A stretch of 64,000 bases of DNA from a bacterium (GTDB taxonomy: Bacteria; Myxococcota_A; Bradymonadia; UBA7976; UBA1532): positions 1 through 64,000 of the forward strand of contig JAUHYW010000051.1 of NCBI GenBank assembly GCA_030426085.1, given 5' to 3'. The notes beneath the pieces were generated by a model. It saw only the letters and a list, made by a program, of their open reading frames with translations, had not been told where the DNA came from and ran no database searches. Position numbers and translations under genes: made by a program. This document shows positions 36,657-44,577 of this stretch, piece after piece; the first letter of the stretch is position 1; the number at the start of each line of letters is the position of its first letter.

Positions 36657-37786
36657 GGGTCGTGGTCCTCCGGGTGTCTCTCGATGTCTTGGAAGAAGTC
36701 GCCGATTGCTTCGATGACCCGGTCCTGCTCGGCGATGCCCAGCCCGGGGTGCATCGGGAGCGACAGCACCTCGGCGCAGGCCCGCTCGGTCACTGGCAGG
36801 GCGCTGCCGTCCCTCCAAGCCGGGTGCCGGTGAGCAGGCAGTGGGTAGTGCACCCCCGGACCGACCCCGGCCGCTCGCAGGTGGCCCGCCAGGGCCCCCC
36901 GATGCGCCGTGCGCACGACGTAGAGGTGCCAGGCGTGACCGGCCTTCGGAGCCACGACCGGCAGCTTCAGGGGCACGTCACGCAGCTCTCGTGCGTAGCG
37001 CGCGGCCAGGGCGCGGCGGCAGGCGATCTCACCGTCGAGATGCTTCAGCCCGACCCGCAGAATCGCCGCCTGCAATGGATCGAGGCGGCTGTTGACGCCC
37101 AGCTCGTGGCTCACCCGATCGGCGTCCCAGCCATAGGTCCGCAGCCGGCGGATGCGCGCGGCCAGAGCCGCATCGTCGGTGGCGACCAGCCCCCCGTCGC
37201 CCAGGGCGCCGAGGTTCTTGGTGGGGTAGAAGCTGTAGCAGGCGGCCCGGCCCCACCCGCCGACCGGCCGCCCGCGCCAGGTGGCCCCGTGGGCCTGGGC
37301 ACAGTCCTCGATGAGCGTCACCTCGTGGGCCCGGCACCACGCGAGCAGGCGGTCGAGGTCGATCGGGTGACCGTAGAGGTGGACCGCGACCACCGCCCGG
37401 GTCTTCTCGGTCAGCGCGCCGTCGAGGGCGTCGAGGTCGAGCAGCAGGTGAGTCGGCTCGACATCGACGAAGCGGGGGGTGGCCCCGGCCATCGAGATCG
37501 CGGCGACGGTGGCCACGGCGGTGTGGGCCACCGTGATCACCTCGTCCCCCGGGCCGATATCACAGGCGGTCAGCGCCAGGCGCAAGGCGTCGGTGCCGTT
37601 GCCGACGCCGACCCCGTGGGCCCGGCCGCTCCAGGCGGCGAACTCGGCCTCGAACCCCTCGACTTCGGGGCCGCCGATGTAATAGCCGCTGTCGAGCACC
37701 CGCTGGATGGCGGCGTCGACCTCGACCCGGTGCGCCCGGTAGCGGGCGCCCGGATCGGCGAAGCCCACGGTCAGTGCGCGGCTCAT
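36653..37786 (-). CDS. Sugar 3-aminotransferase, FdtB/DesV type
   Basis: 377 residues from the ATG at 37786, which overlaps the previous stop (ATGA). A GTG two codons upstream is less likely. PLP Lys190 is in SFYPTKNLGALGDGG, the form typical of FdtB, TylB and DesV enzymes, which aminate C3 of dTDP-3-keto-6-deoxyhexoses. VITVAHTAVATVAAISMAGA and LIEDCAQAHGATWRG complete the DegT core. VDVEPTHLLLDLDALD is also typical of that group. Its neighbours are a small cupin and a C-methyltransferase, the gene set expected for a branched 3-amino-3,6-dideoxy sugar. Confidence 0.93.
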   Translation of the reverse strand: MSRALTVGFADPGARYRAHRVEVDAAIQRVLDSGYYIGGPEVEGFEAEFAAWSGRAHGVGVGNGTDALRLALTACDIGPGDEVITVAHTAVATVAAISMAGATPRFVDVEPTHLLLDLDALDGALTEKTRAVVAVHLYGHPIDLDRLLAWCRAHEVTLIEDCAQAHGATWRGRPVGGWGRAACYSFYPTKNLGALGDGGLVATDDAALAARIRRLRTYGWDADRVSHELGVNSRLDPLQAAILRVGLKHLDGEIACRRALAARYARELRDVPLKLPVVAPKAGHAWHLYVVRTAHRGALAGHLRAAGVGPGVHYPLPAHRHPAWRDGSALPVTERACAEVLSLPMHPGLGIAEQDRVIEAIGDFFQDIERHPEDHDP

Positions 37787-38997
37787 CGCCACCCGACCCG
37801 GGGAACGTATGTCAGGAACCGCCCGCCCGCCGCCCGCCAGGCGGCCTCCTTGGCCATGATCTCTTCGGCGTGGTTCCAGGCGAAGAGCAGCGCGTGGCGT
37901 GGTGGGTCGGCGCAGAATTCGGCATAAGACCGCACCGGGATGTGGCTGCCGGGTGTGTAGCGGCCGATCTTGGTAGGGGTGACGTCGCTGATATAGGCCA
38001 GATCGTCGGGCCCCAGGCCGCAGTAGTTGAGCACGGTGGTACTCTTCGAGGTGGCGCCATAGCCCACGAGCGGGCCGTCGGTCTCGCGCACCGCTTCGAC
38101 GAGGGCCTCTTTCGAGGCGGCGACCGCCGCGGCGAAGGTGTCGTAGGTCGAAGGTTCACCCAGCCCGCGGGTGGCCTCTTCGGCAGCGAGGGCGCCGACC
38201 CGCGGGTGGATCGGGCGGGCGCCGCGGTGGGCGAGGGTGAAGCGCACCTCGCCCCCGTGCACCGGCTGACGCTCGGCGTCGATCACGTCGAGCCCGTGGC
38301 GCGCGGCGAGCCCGACGACGGCGGTCAGCGAGAAGTAGTAGACGTGCTCGTCATAGATCTGGTCGTAAGCCGTGCGGGCCAGGATGTCCCCGATATACGG
38401 ATCTTCGAAGGCAAAGACGCCCTTCGGGCCTAGCAACCGGCGCACCCCGTCGAAGACCGCGTCGAGGTAGGGGATGTGACAGACGACGTTGGCCCCGAGA
38501 ATGGCGTCGGCCGGTCCACGGGCGCCGCGGATCTCGTCGGCCAACTCGGCGGTGAAGAAACGGTCGTCGACGTCGAGGCCCAGCCTGCGGGCGGCTTCGG
38601 CCACGTTGCCCGAGGGCTCGACGCCCAGGTGCCGGCCGGCGCCGAAGTGGCGCAGCATGATGCCGTCGTTGCAGCCGAGTTCGACGACGAAGGGATCGTC
38701 GGGCAACCAGCGGGCCTTCACGTCGGCGGCGAACCGGCCGAAGTGGCGGGCCATGCCGACGGAGGTCGACGAGAAGAAGGCGTAGTCGGCGTTGAACATC
38801 GCCGCCTCGTCGACCACGTCGACCAGTTGCACCATGGCGCAGGCCGGGCACATCGCCAATTCGAGCGGGAAGAAGCGCTCGGCGGCCAGCCGCTCGGGGG
38901 TCAACTGCTCGGGGGTGAGAAAGCCATTGGCGATGGGCATGGGCCCGAAGCCGACCACCGGGTGCAGGGCGCTCTCACACAGGCGGCAATGGCTCAT
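37783..38997 (-). CDS. Nucleotide-sugar C-methyltransferase (TylC3/KijD1-like)
   Basis: 404 residues from the ATG at 38997, with ATGA overlaps at both ends. The N-terminal zinc module has Cys4-x2-Cys7 and Cys50-x2-Cys53 (CRLC, CPAC), as in C-methyltransferases that act on dTDP-keto-sugars. The SAM domain shows VVELGCNDGIMLRHF (104-118) and GVEPSGNVAE. QIYDEHVYYFSL is the conserved substrate-side segment with a Tyr-x-x-His-type motif. The C-terminal domain (about 270-404) has LVGYGATSKSTTVLNYCGL, the Methyltransf_14 signature. It should add a methyl branch to a keto carbon, probably C3, of the deoxysugar. Confidence 0.93.
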   Translation of the reverse strand: MSHCRLCESALHPVVGFGPMPIANGFLTPEQLTPERLAAERFFPLELAMCPACAMVQLVDVVDEAAMFNADYAFFSSTSVGMARHFGRFAADVKARWLPDDPFVVELGCNDGIMLRHFGAGRHLGVEPSGNVAEAARRLGLDVDDRFFTAELADEIRGARGPADAILGANVVCHIPYLDAVFDGVRRLLGPKGVFAFEDPYIGDILARTAYDQIYDEHVYYFSLTAVVGLAARHGLDVIDAERQPVHGGEVRFTLAHRGARPIHPRVGALAAEEATRGLGEPSTYDTFAAAVAASKEALVEAVRETDGPLVGYGATSKSTTVLNYCGLGPDDLAYISDVTPTKIGRYTPGSHIPVRSYAEFCADPPRHALLFAWNHAEEIMAKEAAWRAAGGRFLTYVPRVGWR

Positions 38998-41543
38998 GAG
39001 CCTCCCTCCCCGCGTTCGGCGTATGTGCGCGCGTAGCCGTAGCGCCTCGCGACGGGGCCGACCTCGGCCCAGCAGCGAGCGTTCATGTCGGCGCTCCAGT
39101 CGAGAGGGTGGGGGAAGTCGCCGAACCTCTGGGCGTTGAGCTTGCGGCCCAGGATCTCGACGGCTCGGCCGTGGTCGAACCCGTCGAGGCCCAAGAAGCC
39201 GAAGACCGCCTCGATCTCGTCGGGGCCGGCGACGAGGTCCTCGAAACGCACAACCTTGATCCGATTCTCGCCGATGCGGCCTCGGATGCGTTCGATGTGG
39301 CGATAGGTCTCGGCCCACAGCCAGCTCACCTGCTCGAATTGCGGCCGGGAGAGCCACCTCGGACGCCGTGGATCGTCACCGCGAGGGCGCAGCCGGCCGC
39401 TCTCCCAGGCGCCCTGAGCCCGATAGTAGCCCCGGCGCATGCCCGAGCGCACGAACTCGCGCGGGTCGCGCACCAGGATCAGGAAGCGGGCGTCGGGCAC
39501 GTCCTCGGCGATGACGTCGCAGAACGGCGTCATGTTGTGGTCGGTCTCGCCGTGGATCACCCCTGCGTCCCATGCCTCGCGGATGATGCGCCCGCGGCCG
39601 GTCCAGAAGGTCGACCGGCGGTCGATGTCGCCCCAGTAGGCATGCAGCGTCTCCATGATCATAGTGGGCTCGGGGTGGTGCCACACCTTGGCGTTGGTGG
39701 CCATCTCGAGGAGTCTGGCGAGGGTCTGGGTGCCCGAGCGCCCCGTTGACATCACGAAGAACGCCGGGTGGCCGTCGGGTGCGCTGCGCTCGGGCGGCGG
39801 TGGCCGCTCGACGGCGGGGGTGACGGCCGCGCACGCCCGCCGGGTGGCGTCGAGCAGCGTGGCCTCGGCCCCCCGAGCGAAGGGGGAGGGCAGGGTGTAG
39901 ACCAGATGCGAGACGTGAGCCTCGTAGCCCCCTTGTTCGACCATCTCGTCGGCGGGCACGTAGGCTTCGAGGCCGTTGGTGTACCCCAGCACGAAGAGCG
40001 CGTCGTGGCGGGTGGCGAGCAACCGCATTCGGCGGGCGGTGATCGCCATCGGCTCACCGGGCACCAGCGCGAAGGCCACCTCGCCGACCGCCAGGATGCC
40101 CAGCTCCAGTTCGAAGGTCTCGGGGCGCTCGTCGCCGTAGCGCCGGGCCACGGCGGCGGCCCAGTGGCGCAGCATCGCCGGAGGCACCCCTCGATTGTGG
40201 GGCAGGGTGAACGCCTCTTCGCCGATGGGCCCCCCTTGCAGCGGCAGGTTCATCGTCAAGCGTCCGGCGTCCAGCGGGCCCCGGATCGGGGTCAGCGCGG
40301 TCGCGGCGTCGGCGACGGCCTCGGCCATGCGCTCACCGAGGGTGCGGGCATCCTCCGGGCGGCCGATCCAGCCGACGCGCCCGCCCTCGCGGACGCCCTG
40401 CTTGATATCGCCGGCGGCCCCCTGCAGGAAGATCACCCCGTCGGCGGCGCCCGTGTCGACCAGCGTAGCCCGTAGCGCGCCGGGGTAGTCGGCGCCGATC
40501 AACGCCGCCGGACCCGAACCGGTGGGGTGACAGCCGTGGTTGATCATCAACAGGCGCCGCTCGCCGATCGTCACCGCCAGGAGCGGGGTCTCGGTCTCGT
40601 AGTGGGCCTTGGGGGCGGGAGCCATCTCGATCCGGCCGTTCACCGCCCGCCGCCGGTTGAAACCGATGCTGACGGCGGCCCGGCCCCAGGCCAGCTCGGC
40701 GGGGGTCAGTTCGAGATACAGCCGGGGCAGCAGCTTGGTGACGTGGTCGACGACGCCCTGGGCGAAGACCGCGTCGAACCGGCCCAGCCCGGGCACCGCG
40801 TGGCTCACCGTGCCCGGCCCGTAGTGGGTGTGCGAGGCGTTGAGCACCACCGCGGCGGGGTCGATGCCCCACTCGGCGGCCCGATGGCGGATGAGCCGCA
40901 CGAGCTGGGCGTCGAAGCCGAAGATGTCGGCCCCGACGAAGAGCGCCCGGCTGCCATAGCCGTCCTCGAGCAGCAGCGCCTGTAGCTTCAGACGGCTGTC
41001 GACGATGTCGGTGGTCCGCGGCGGGCCGAAGTACCCCTGAAGCTCGACCGCGCCAGCGGGGGTGATGTCGACCTCGGCGAAGGCTGCGCGATAGGGAACC
41101 GGCGGTAGATCGGCGACCGCGCGCGACTTGCCGAAGAGCCCGCGGGCCGTGTCGAGCTCACCCATGGCCTCGGTCAACCGGGCCATCTCATCGAGCAAGC
41201 GCGCGGTCTCGCCGCCGATGGCCAGCCCCTGCTCGAGGTAGCGGGTGGCCTCGGCCAGCCGGTTGGCGCCCCGGGTGATCGCCGACAGGTTGAGCAGGGC
41301 GTCGACCGGGGTGTCACCGATGACCACCGCCTTGAGCAGCAGCCGCTCTGCCCGCTCGGTGTCGCCGGCCCGGTGGGCCATCACCGCGAGGTTGTTCAGC
41401 GCGCCGCCGCAGCCGGGGTCGAGGGCGAGGGCCCGACGGAACAGGCGCCCGGCCTGCTCGAGGTCGCCCCGGGCGAAGAGGCGCTCGCCGTCGGCGACGA
41501 GGCGCACCGCCTGCTGCTCACGCTGCGTACGGATGGGGGTCAT
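38994..41543 (-). CDS. TPR - neutral-ceramidase-like - sulfotransferase fusion
   Basis: 849 residues, with an ATGA overlap to the next gene. Residues about 10-145 are tetratricopeptide-like helices. Residues about 151-575 follow the neutral/alkaline ceramidase fold: FAEVDITPAG, NASHTHYGPG (His238), INHGCHPTG (His339), PGEP (Glu497) and EAYVP (Tyr528). These match the zinc ligands of the Pseudomonas enzyme. The serine nucleophile position (NAGNLSP in that enzyme) is AAGDIK here, so Ser is replaced by Lys381. Residues about 592-845 are a PAPS sulfotransferase: 5'-loop STGRSGTQTLARL (599-611), and VRDPREFVRSG (691-701) for the 3'-phosphate. The protein may cleave or transfer an N-acyl group and sulfate the same glycan or lipid. 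No signal peptide was seen, so it acts in the cytoplasm. Confidence 0.88.
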   Translation of the reverse strand: MTPIRTQREQQAVRLVADGERLFARGDLEQAGRLFRRALALDPGCGGALNNLAVMAHRAGDTERAERLLLKAVVIGDTPVDALLNLSAITRGANRLAEATRYLEQGLAIGGETARLLDEMARLTEAMGELDTARGLFGKSRAVADLPPVPYRAAFAEVDITPAGAVELQGYFGPPRTTDIVDSRLKLQALLLEDGYGSRALFVGADIFGFDAQLVRLIRHRAAEWGIDPAAVVLNASHTHYGPGTVSHAVPGLGRFDAVFAQGVVDHVTKLLPRLYLELTPAELAWGRAAVSIGFNRRRAVNGRIEMAPAPKAHYETETPLLAVTIGERRLLMINHGCHPTGSGPAALIGADYPGALRATLVDTGAADGVIFLQGAAGDIKQGVREGGRVGWIGRPEDARTLGERMAEAVADAATALTPIRGPLDAGRLTMNLPLQGGPIGEEAFTLPHNRGVPPAMLRHWAAAVARRYGDERPETFELELGILAVGEVAFALVPGEPMAITARRMRLLATRHDALFVLGYTNGLEAYVPADEMVEQGGYEAHVSHLVYTLPSPFARGAEATLLDATRRACAAVTPAVERPPPPERSAPDGHPAFFVMSTGRSGTQTLARLLEMATNAKVWHHPEPTMIMETLHAYWGDIDRRSTFWTGRGRIIREAWDAGVIHGETDHNMTPFCDVIAEDVPDARFLILVRDPREFVRSGMRRGYYRAQGAWESGRLRPRGDDPRRPRWLSRPQFEQVSWLWAETYRHIERIRGRIGENRIKVVRFEDLVAGPDEIEAVFGFLGLDGFDHGRAVEILGRKLNAQRFGDFPHPLDWSADMNARCWAEVGPVARRYGYARTYAERGEGGS

Positions 41544-41550
41544 GCCTCTC

Positions 41551-43038
41551 CTATCGACCTTCCGCGGCCGGAGTCGAGCTGGGTTCCGGCCCGCGCAGCG
41601 CCGCGCGGCAGTCGTTGATGGCCCCCCTCAGGCCGGCGTGGCCCGGGCGCAGAAGCGCCGCCTCTTCGAGACGCTGAAGCACCTGCACCGTGCGGCCCCG
41701 CTCGAGCATGTCGTCCGCCGGGGCCTCGCCCTCACCGCCCCAACGCACGAAGCGCAGGCCTCGGCCGACCAGCGCGACGGCCCGCTCGATCTCGGCGTCG
41801 ACCCGTGCACCCAGACGGGCGCCGAGGATGTCGATAGTGCGCTGTGCAGCGACGCCCCGGACCGCGCGATCGAGAGGCATGCGCGAGAGCAGCTCGATGT
41901 GGGCGAAGATCAGGCGGACCATCGGGAGGGTCAGCCCCTCTTGCAGGAACTCGGGGTGGTGCGAACCGATGACGTCGACGTTCTGCTCGTCGTAGGTCTT
42001 CTTGCGCGGCCGGGTCAGCCCCCGGGTGAACAGCACCTCGGGCAGCTGGGCGATGTGGCTGCGCAGGGCCAGCTCGGCGAGGAAGAGGTTGTCGTAAGAG
42101 CGGTAGAGCCGGTGCTGGAAGAGCGCCCTGATCTGCTCGAGTACCGACCTGCGATAGAGGCCGTACCACGCGTTGCACATGCTCAACGTGTCGATGACAT
42201 GCAGGTAGCGGGCGACCGGGTCGGGGTTGGTGGTCGAGATGTCATCGTCGGCGACGCCCAGCGGGGTGCCGTCGGCGCTGACGAGCTGCGTCCGGCTGTA
42301 GACCATGCCCACGTCGGGGGCCTCGGCCATGCGGGCCAGGGCTTTCTCGACGAAGGTCGGGTGGTGGCGGTCGTCGTAGGCGGCCCACATGTAGAACGGA
42401 GCCGTCGAGGACTGCATGACCCGAACGTTGTTCTTGGTGCCGACGTAGCGGATGTCCTCGCCGGTGCGCACGTAACGGATGCGGTCGTCCTGCGCCCGAT
42501 AGCGCTCGACCGTCTCCCGGGTGAGCCGGTCATTGCCCGTGTCGAGAATGATCAGCTCGAGGTCGCCGAAGGTCTGGGCCAGAACTGCCTCGATGACCCC
42601 GGCGAACATGTCCCCCCCGCTGTAGACCGGCAGGCCGACCCCGACGACCGGGTCGCGGCCGGTGTGGACGGCGGGGGACAGCCGCGGCGGCGGGCGGCGC
42701 TCGGTGAGCGTCCACGGGGCGGGGATCTTCGACTCGCGGGTCAGCGACAGGCAACGCCCGAGGTACAGCCGGGCCTCGAGCGTGTCGCCGCGGTCGAGCG
42801 CGAGCGCCGCCAGGGTCAACAGGGGGAGCGCCCCGTTGTCGGCGAAGATCGAGGCCTTGAGCAGCAGCGCCTCGGCCTCGTCGAGTTCGCCGGCGGCGTA
42901 CGCCAGCTGCCCCGCCGTCAGGTGCGCCTCACCGTGGGTCGGTGCGGCCGCGAGCACCTCGCCCAGCGCGTCGATGGCGTCGCCGATACGCCCCTCTTCG
43001 AGCGCGGTCCGGGTCGGGGTGAGCCGCTCGTCGGTCAT
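41551..43038 (-). CDS. TPR-containing GT2 glycosyltransferase
   Basis: 495 residues. Residues about 10-97 are tetratricopeptide-like repeats resembling those of the fusion gene that follows after 7 bases (both contain AExLLLKA-type helices). The GT-A domain spans about 131-330: VVGVGLPVYSGGDMFAGVIE, LELIILDTGNDRLT, KNNVRVMQSSTAPFYMWAA and then YDDRHHP, with Asp222-Asp223 as the metal site. CNAWYGLYRRSVLEQI is the acceptor-side region. The C-terminal 150 residues are helical. It is the only clear glycosyltransferase in the locus. It should add one sugar, but donor and acceptor are not readable. Coupled upstream by ATGA. Confidence 0.9.
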   Translation of the reverse strand: MTDERLTPTRTALEEGRIGDAIDALGEVLAAAPTHGEAHLTAGQLAYAAGELDEAEALLLKASIFADNGALPLLTLAALALDRGDTLEARLYLGRCLSLTRESKIPAPWTLTERRPPPRLSPAVHTGRDPVVGVGLPVYSGGDMFAGVIEAVLAQTFGDLELIILDTGNDRLTRETVERYRAQDDRIRYVRTGEDIRYVGTKNNVRVMQSSTAPFYMWAAYDDRHHPTFVEKALARMAEAPDVGMVYSRTQLVSADGTPLGVADDDISTTNPDPVARYLHVIDTLSMCNAWYGLYRRSVLEQIRALFQHRLYRSYDNLFLAELALRSHIAQLPEVLFTRGLTRPRKKTYDEQNVDVIGSHHPEFLQEGLTLPMVRLIFAHIELLSRMPLDRAVRGVAAQRTIDILGARLGARVDAEIERAVALVGRGLRFVRWGGEGEAPADDMLERGRTVQVLQRLEEAALLRPGHAGLRGAINDCRAALRGPEPSSTPAAEGR

Positions 43039-43805
43039 CGGAGCGACCGCCGCGACTTGGGGCGCTCAGGGGCGAAGGCCAGGTTGCACTTGCGATCGAG
43101 GCGGTGGCTCGGCGGGAAGTGGTCCATCGGCAGCGGCCCGCGTTCACCGAGGTAGGGGCAGTCGAGCAGCGAGCGGTAGATCAGCCGGTAGCCGAGCGCG
43201 GCCATGGCGCCGATCACCGCGCGGCGGTCGAAGAACCACACCGGGATCCGGGCACCGTAGTAGACCTGATGGGTGACGAAGGTCGGGATGTCGCCTGCGG
43301 TGAGCCCGGCCAGGACGAGCAGCCGAGGCTCGAGAGCGACGAAGCGGGCCAGCATGCCTCGCCAGTCGGCGACATAGTGCAGGCTGCTGGCGGCATGCAC
43401 CACGTCGAAGCGGCCGCTGGGCAGCGCGTCGTGGAAGGTCGGCCCGTCGGCGCCGAAGAGTTCGCGCCCCAGCGCGCAGACAGCCGTGGTCTCGACGACG
43501 TGCAGGTCGATCGCAGCGCCGGGCAGGCAGTCTTCCAACGTGGGATATAGCGCCCCGGCCCCCCCGCCGAAGTCGAGCACCGACAAGGGCTCTCCGCGGT
43601 CGACCAGCGGCGCGAGCAGCGCCGGCAGCGGCGAGGTGTCGGTCATGGTCGAGGGGTGCTCGCGGCCGACCGCAGCGCGGGCCGACTCGACCGCCTCGCG
43701 CTGCGCGGCGAGCCAGCGCTCGGAGTGGAAGGCCGCCGGGGTCTCGGGCGCCGGGGGGAAGACCTCGCCGATGCCATCCCAGATGCGGAGCGTGGCCTCA
43801 ATCAT
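43035..43805 (-). CDS. Putative methyltransferase, TIGR04325-like
   Basis: 256 residues, overlapping both neighbours (ATGA downstream, 8 bases upstream). The SAM site is SVLDFGGGAGALYPTL, followed by LHVVETTAVCALGRELF and FDVVHAASSLHYVADWRGML. YYGARIPVWFFDRRAV and the C-terminal HRLDRKCNLAFAP match the LIC12133/TIGR04325 group, small methyltransferases found only in polysaccharide loci. The N-terminus IWDGIGEVFPPAP is also typical. Its substrate is unknown. An O-methyl or N-methyl group on a surface sugar is expected. One of three methyltransferase-type genes in this operon. Confidence 0.85.
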   Translation of the reverse strand: MIEATLRIWDGIGEVFPPAPETPAAFHSERWLAAQREAVESARAAVGREHPSTMTDTSPLPALLAPLVDRGEPLSVLDFGGGAGALYPTLEDCLPGAAIDLHVVETTAVCALGRELFGADGPTFHDALPSGRFDVVHAASSLHYVADWRGMLARFVALEPRLLVLAGLTAGDIPTFVTHQVYYGARIPVWFFDRRAVIGAMAALGYRLIYRSLLDCPYLGERGPLPMDHFPPSHRLDRKCNLAFAPERPKSRRSLR

Positions 43806-44562
43806 GGAGCGCCCTCAGGTAGCCGCCGGGGTTGTTGGTAACCAGCAGCTTGGCCTCGAGGTCGGTGTCGACCGCGAACCGATCGTTCTCCTTCTGCCAC
43901 TCGACCAGCGCGGTGGCCGGGTTGTTGCCTTTGCCCCACGGACGCGGGCGCACCACCGAAGGCGGTTGGCGCTCGATGGTCGTGTCACCGCAGATCAGGT
44001 AGTGCCCCTTGCCCACGAAACCGGACCACGCTCGCAGTTCGGCGAGCACGTGGTCATGGGTGTGGTGCGAGTCGAGGATCACCAGCACGTCGCGGCAGTC
44101 ACCGACGATCTCCCGGACCTCGGCGACCGTCGCTGGATCGGTAGACGAGGTCCGCATGAGGTGCAGCCGCTCTGAGAGCGGGCCCCATCCATTGAGCCGC
44201 TCGAGCAGGTCGTCAGGCATGTAGATGTCGATGCCGATGATCTTCTCGCCGCCGAGCACCTGCATCAGCGTCGAGTAGAACAGCGTCGAGCCGCCCCAGG
44301 CCACGCCGCACTCGATGATGAAGCGGGGGCGGGTGCGGAAGAGAATCTCCTGGGTGGCGAAGAGGTCGCCGGGCACCTGCAAGCACGGCTCGCCGAGCCA
44401 TGTGGTCTGGTGCACCCAGTAGTACTCGCCGGCTCGGATCTTCACATCGAGCGCGTCGGCGAGCAGCTGTTCGTCGGCGGCCATGCGCCGGGCCTGGGCC
44501 TGACGCAGATCCTCGAAGGCCTCGCGGGTGTAGAGCTTCTTGTTCGCGTTCGGGTCGGGCAT
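43798..44562 (-). CDS. CmcI/cephalosporin-hydroxylase family O-methyltransferase-like protein
   Basis: 254 residues. RPRFIIECGVAWGGSTLFYSTLM is the family hallmark (read here in part), followed by IIGIDIYMPDD, LVILDSHHTHDHVLAELRAW and GHYLICGDTTIE. The LDSHHT element carries the metal-binding Asp-His of catechol-OMT-like folds. Despite the name, most members are SAM-dependent O-methyltransferases, including enzymes that methylate rhamnose in glycolipids. The gene overlaps the TIGR04325 gene by 8 bases. Predicted role: O-methylation of the locus glycan. Confidence 0.88.
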   Translation of the reverse strand: MPDPNANKKLYTREAFEDLRQAQARRMAADEQLLADALDVKIRAGEYYWVHQTTWLGEPCLQVPGDLFATQEILFRTRPRFIIECGVAWGGSTLFYSTLMQVLGGEKIIGIDIYMPDDLLERLNGWGPLSERLHLMRTSSTDPATVAEVREIVGDCRDVLVILDSHHTHDHVLAELRAWSGFVGKGHYLICGDTTIERQPPSVVRPRPWGKGNNPATALVEWQKENDRFAVDTDLEAKLLVTNNPGGYLRALHD

Positions 44563-44577
44563 GCGGTCCTCGCAGGT

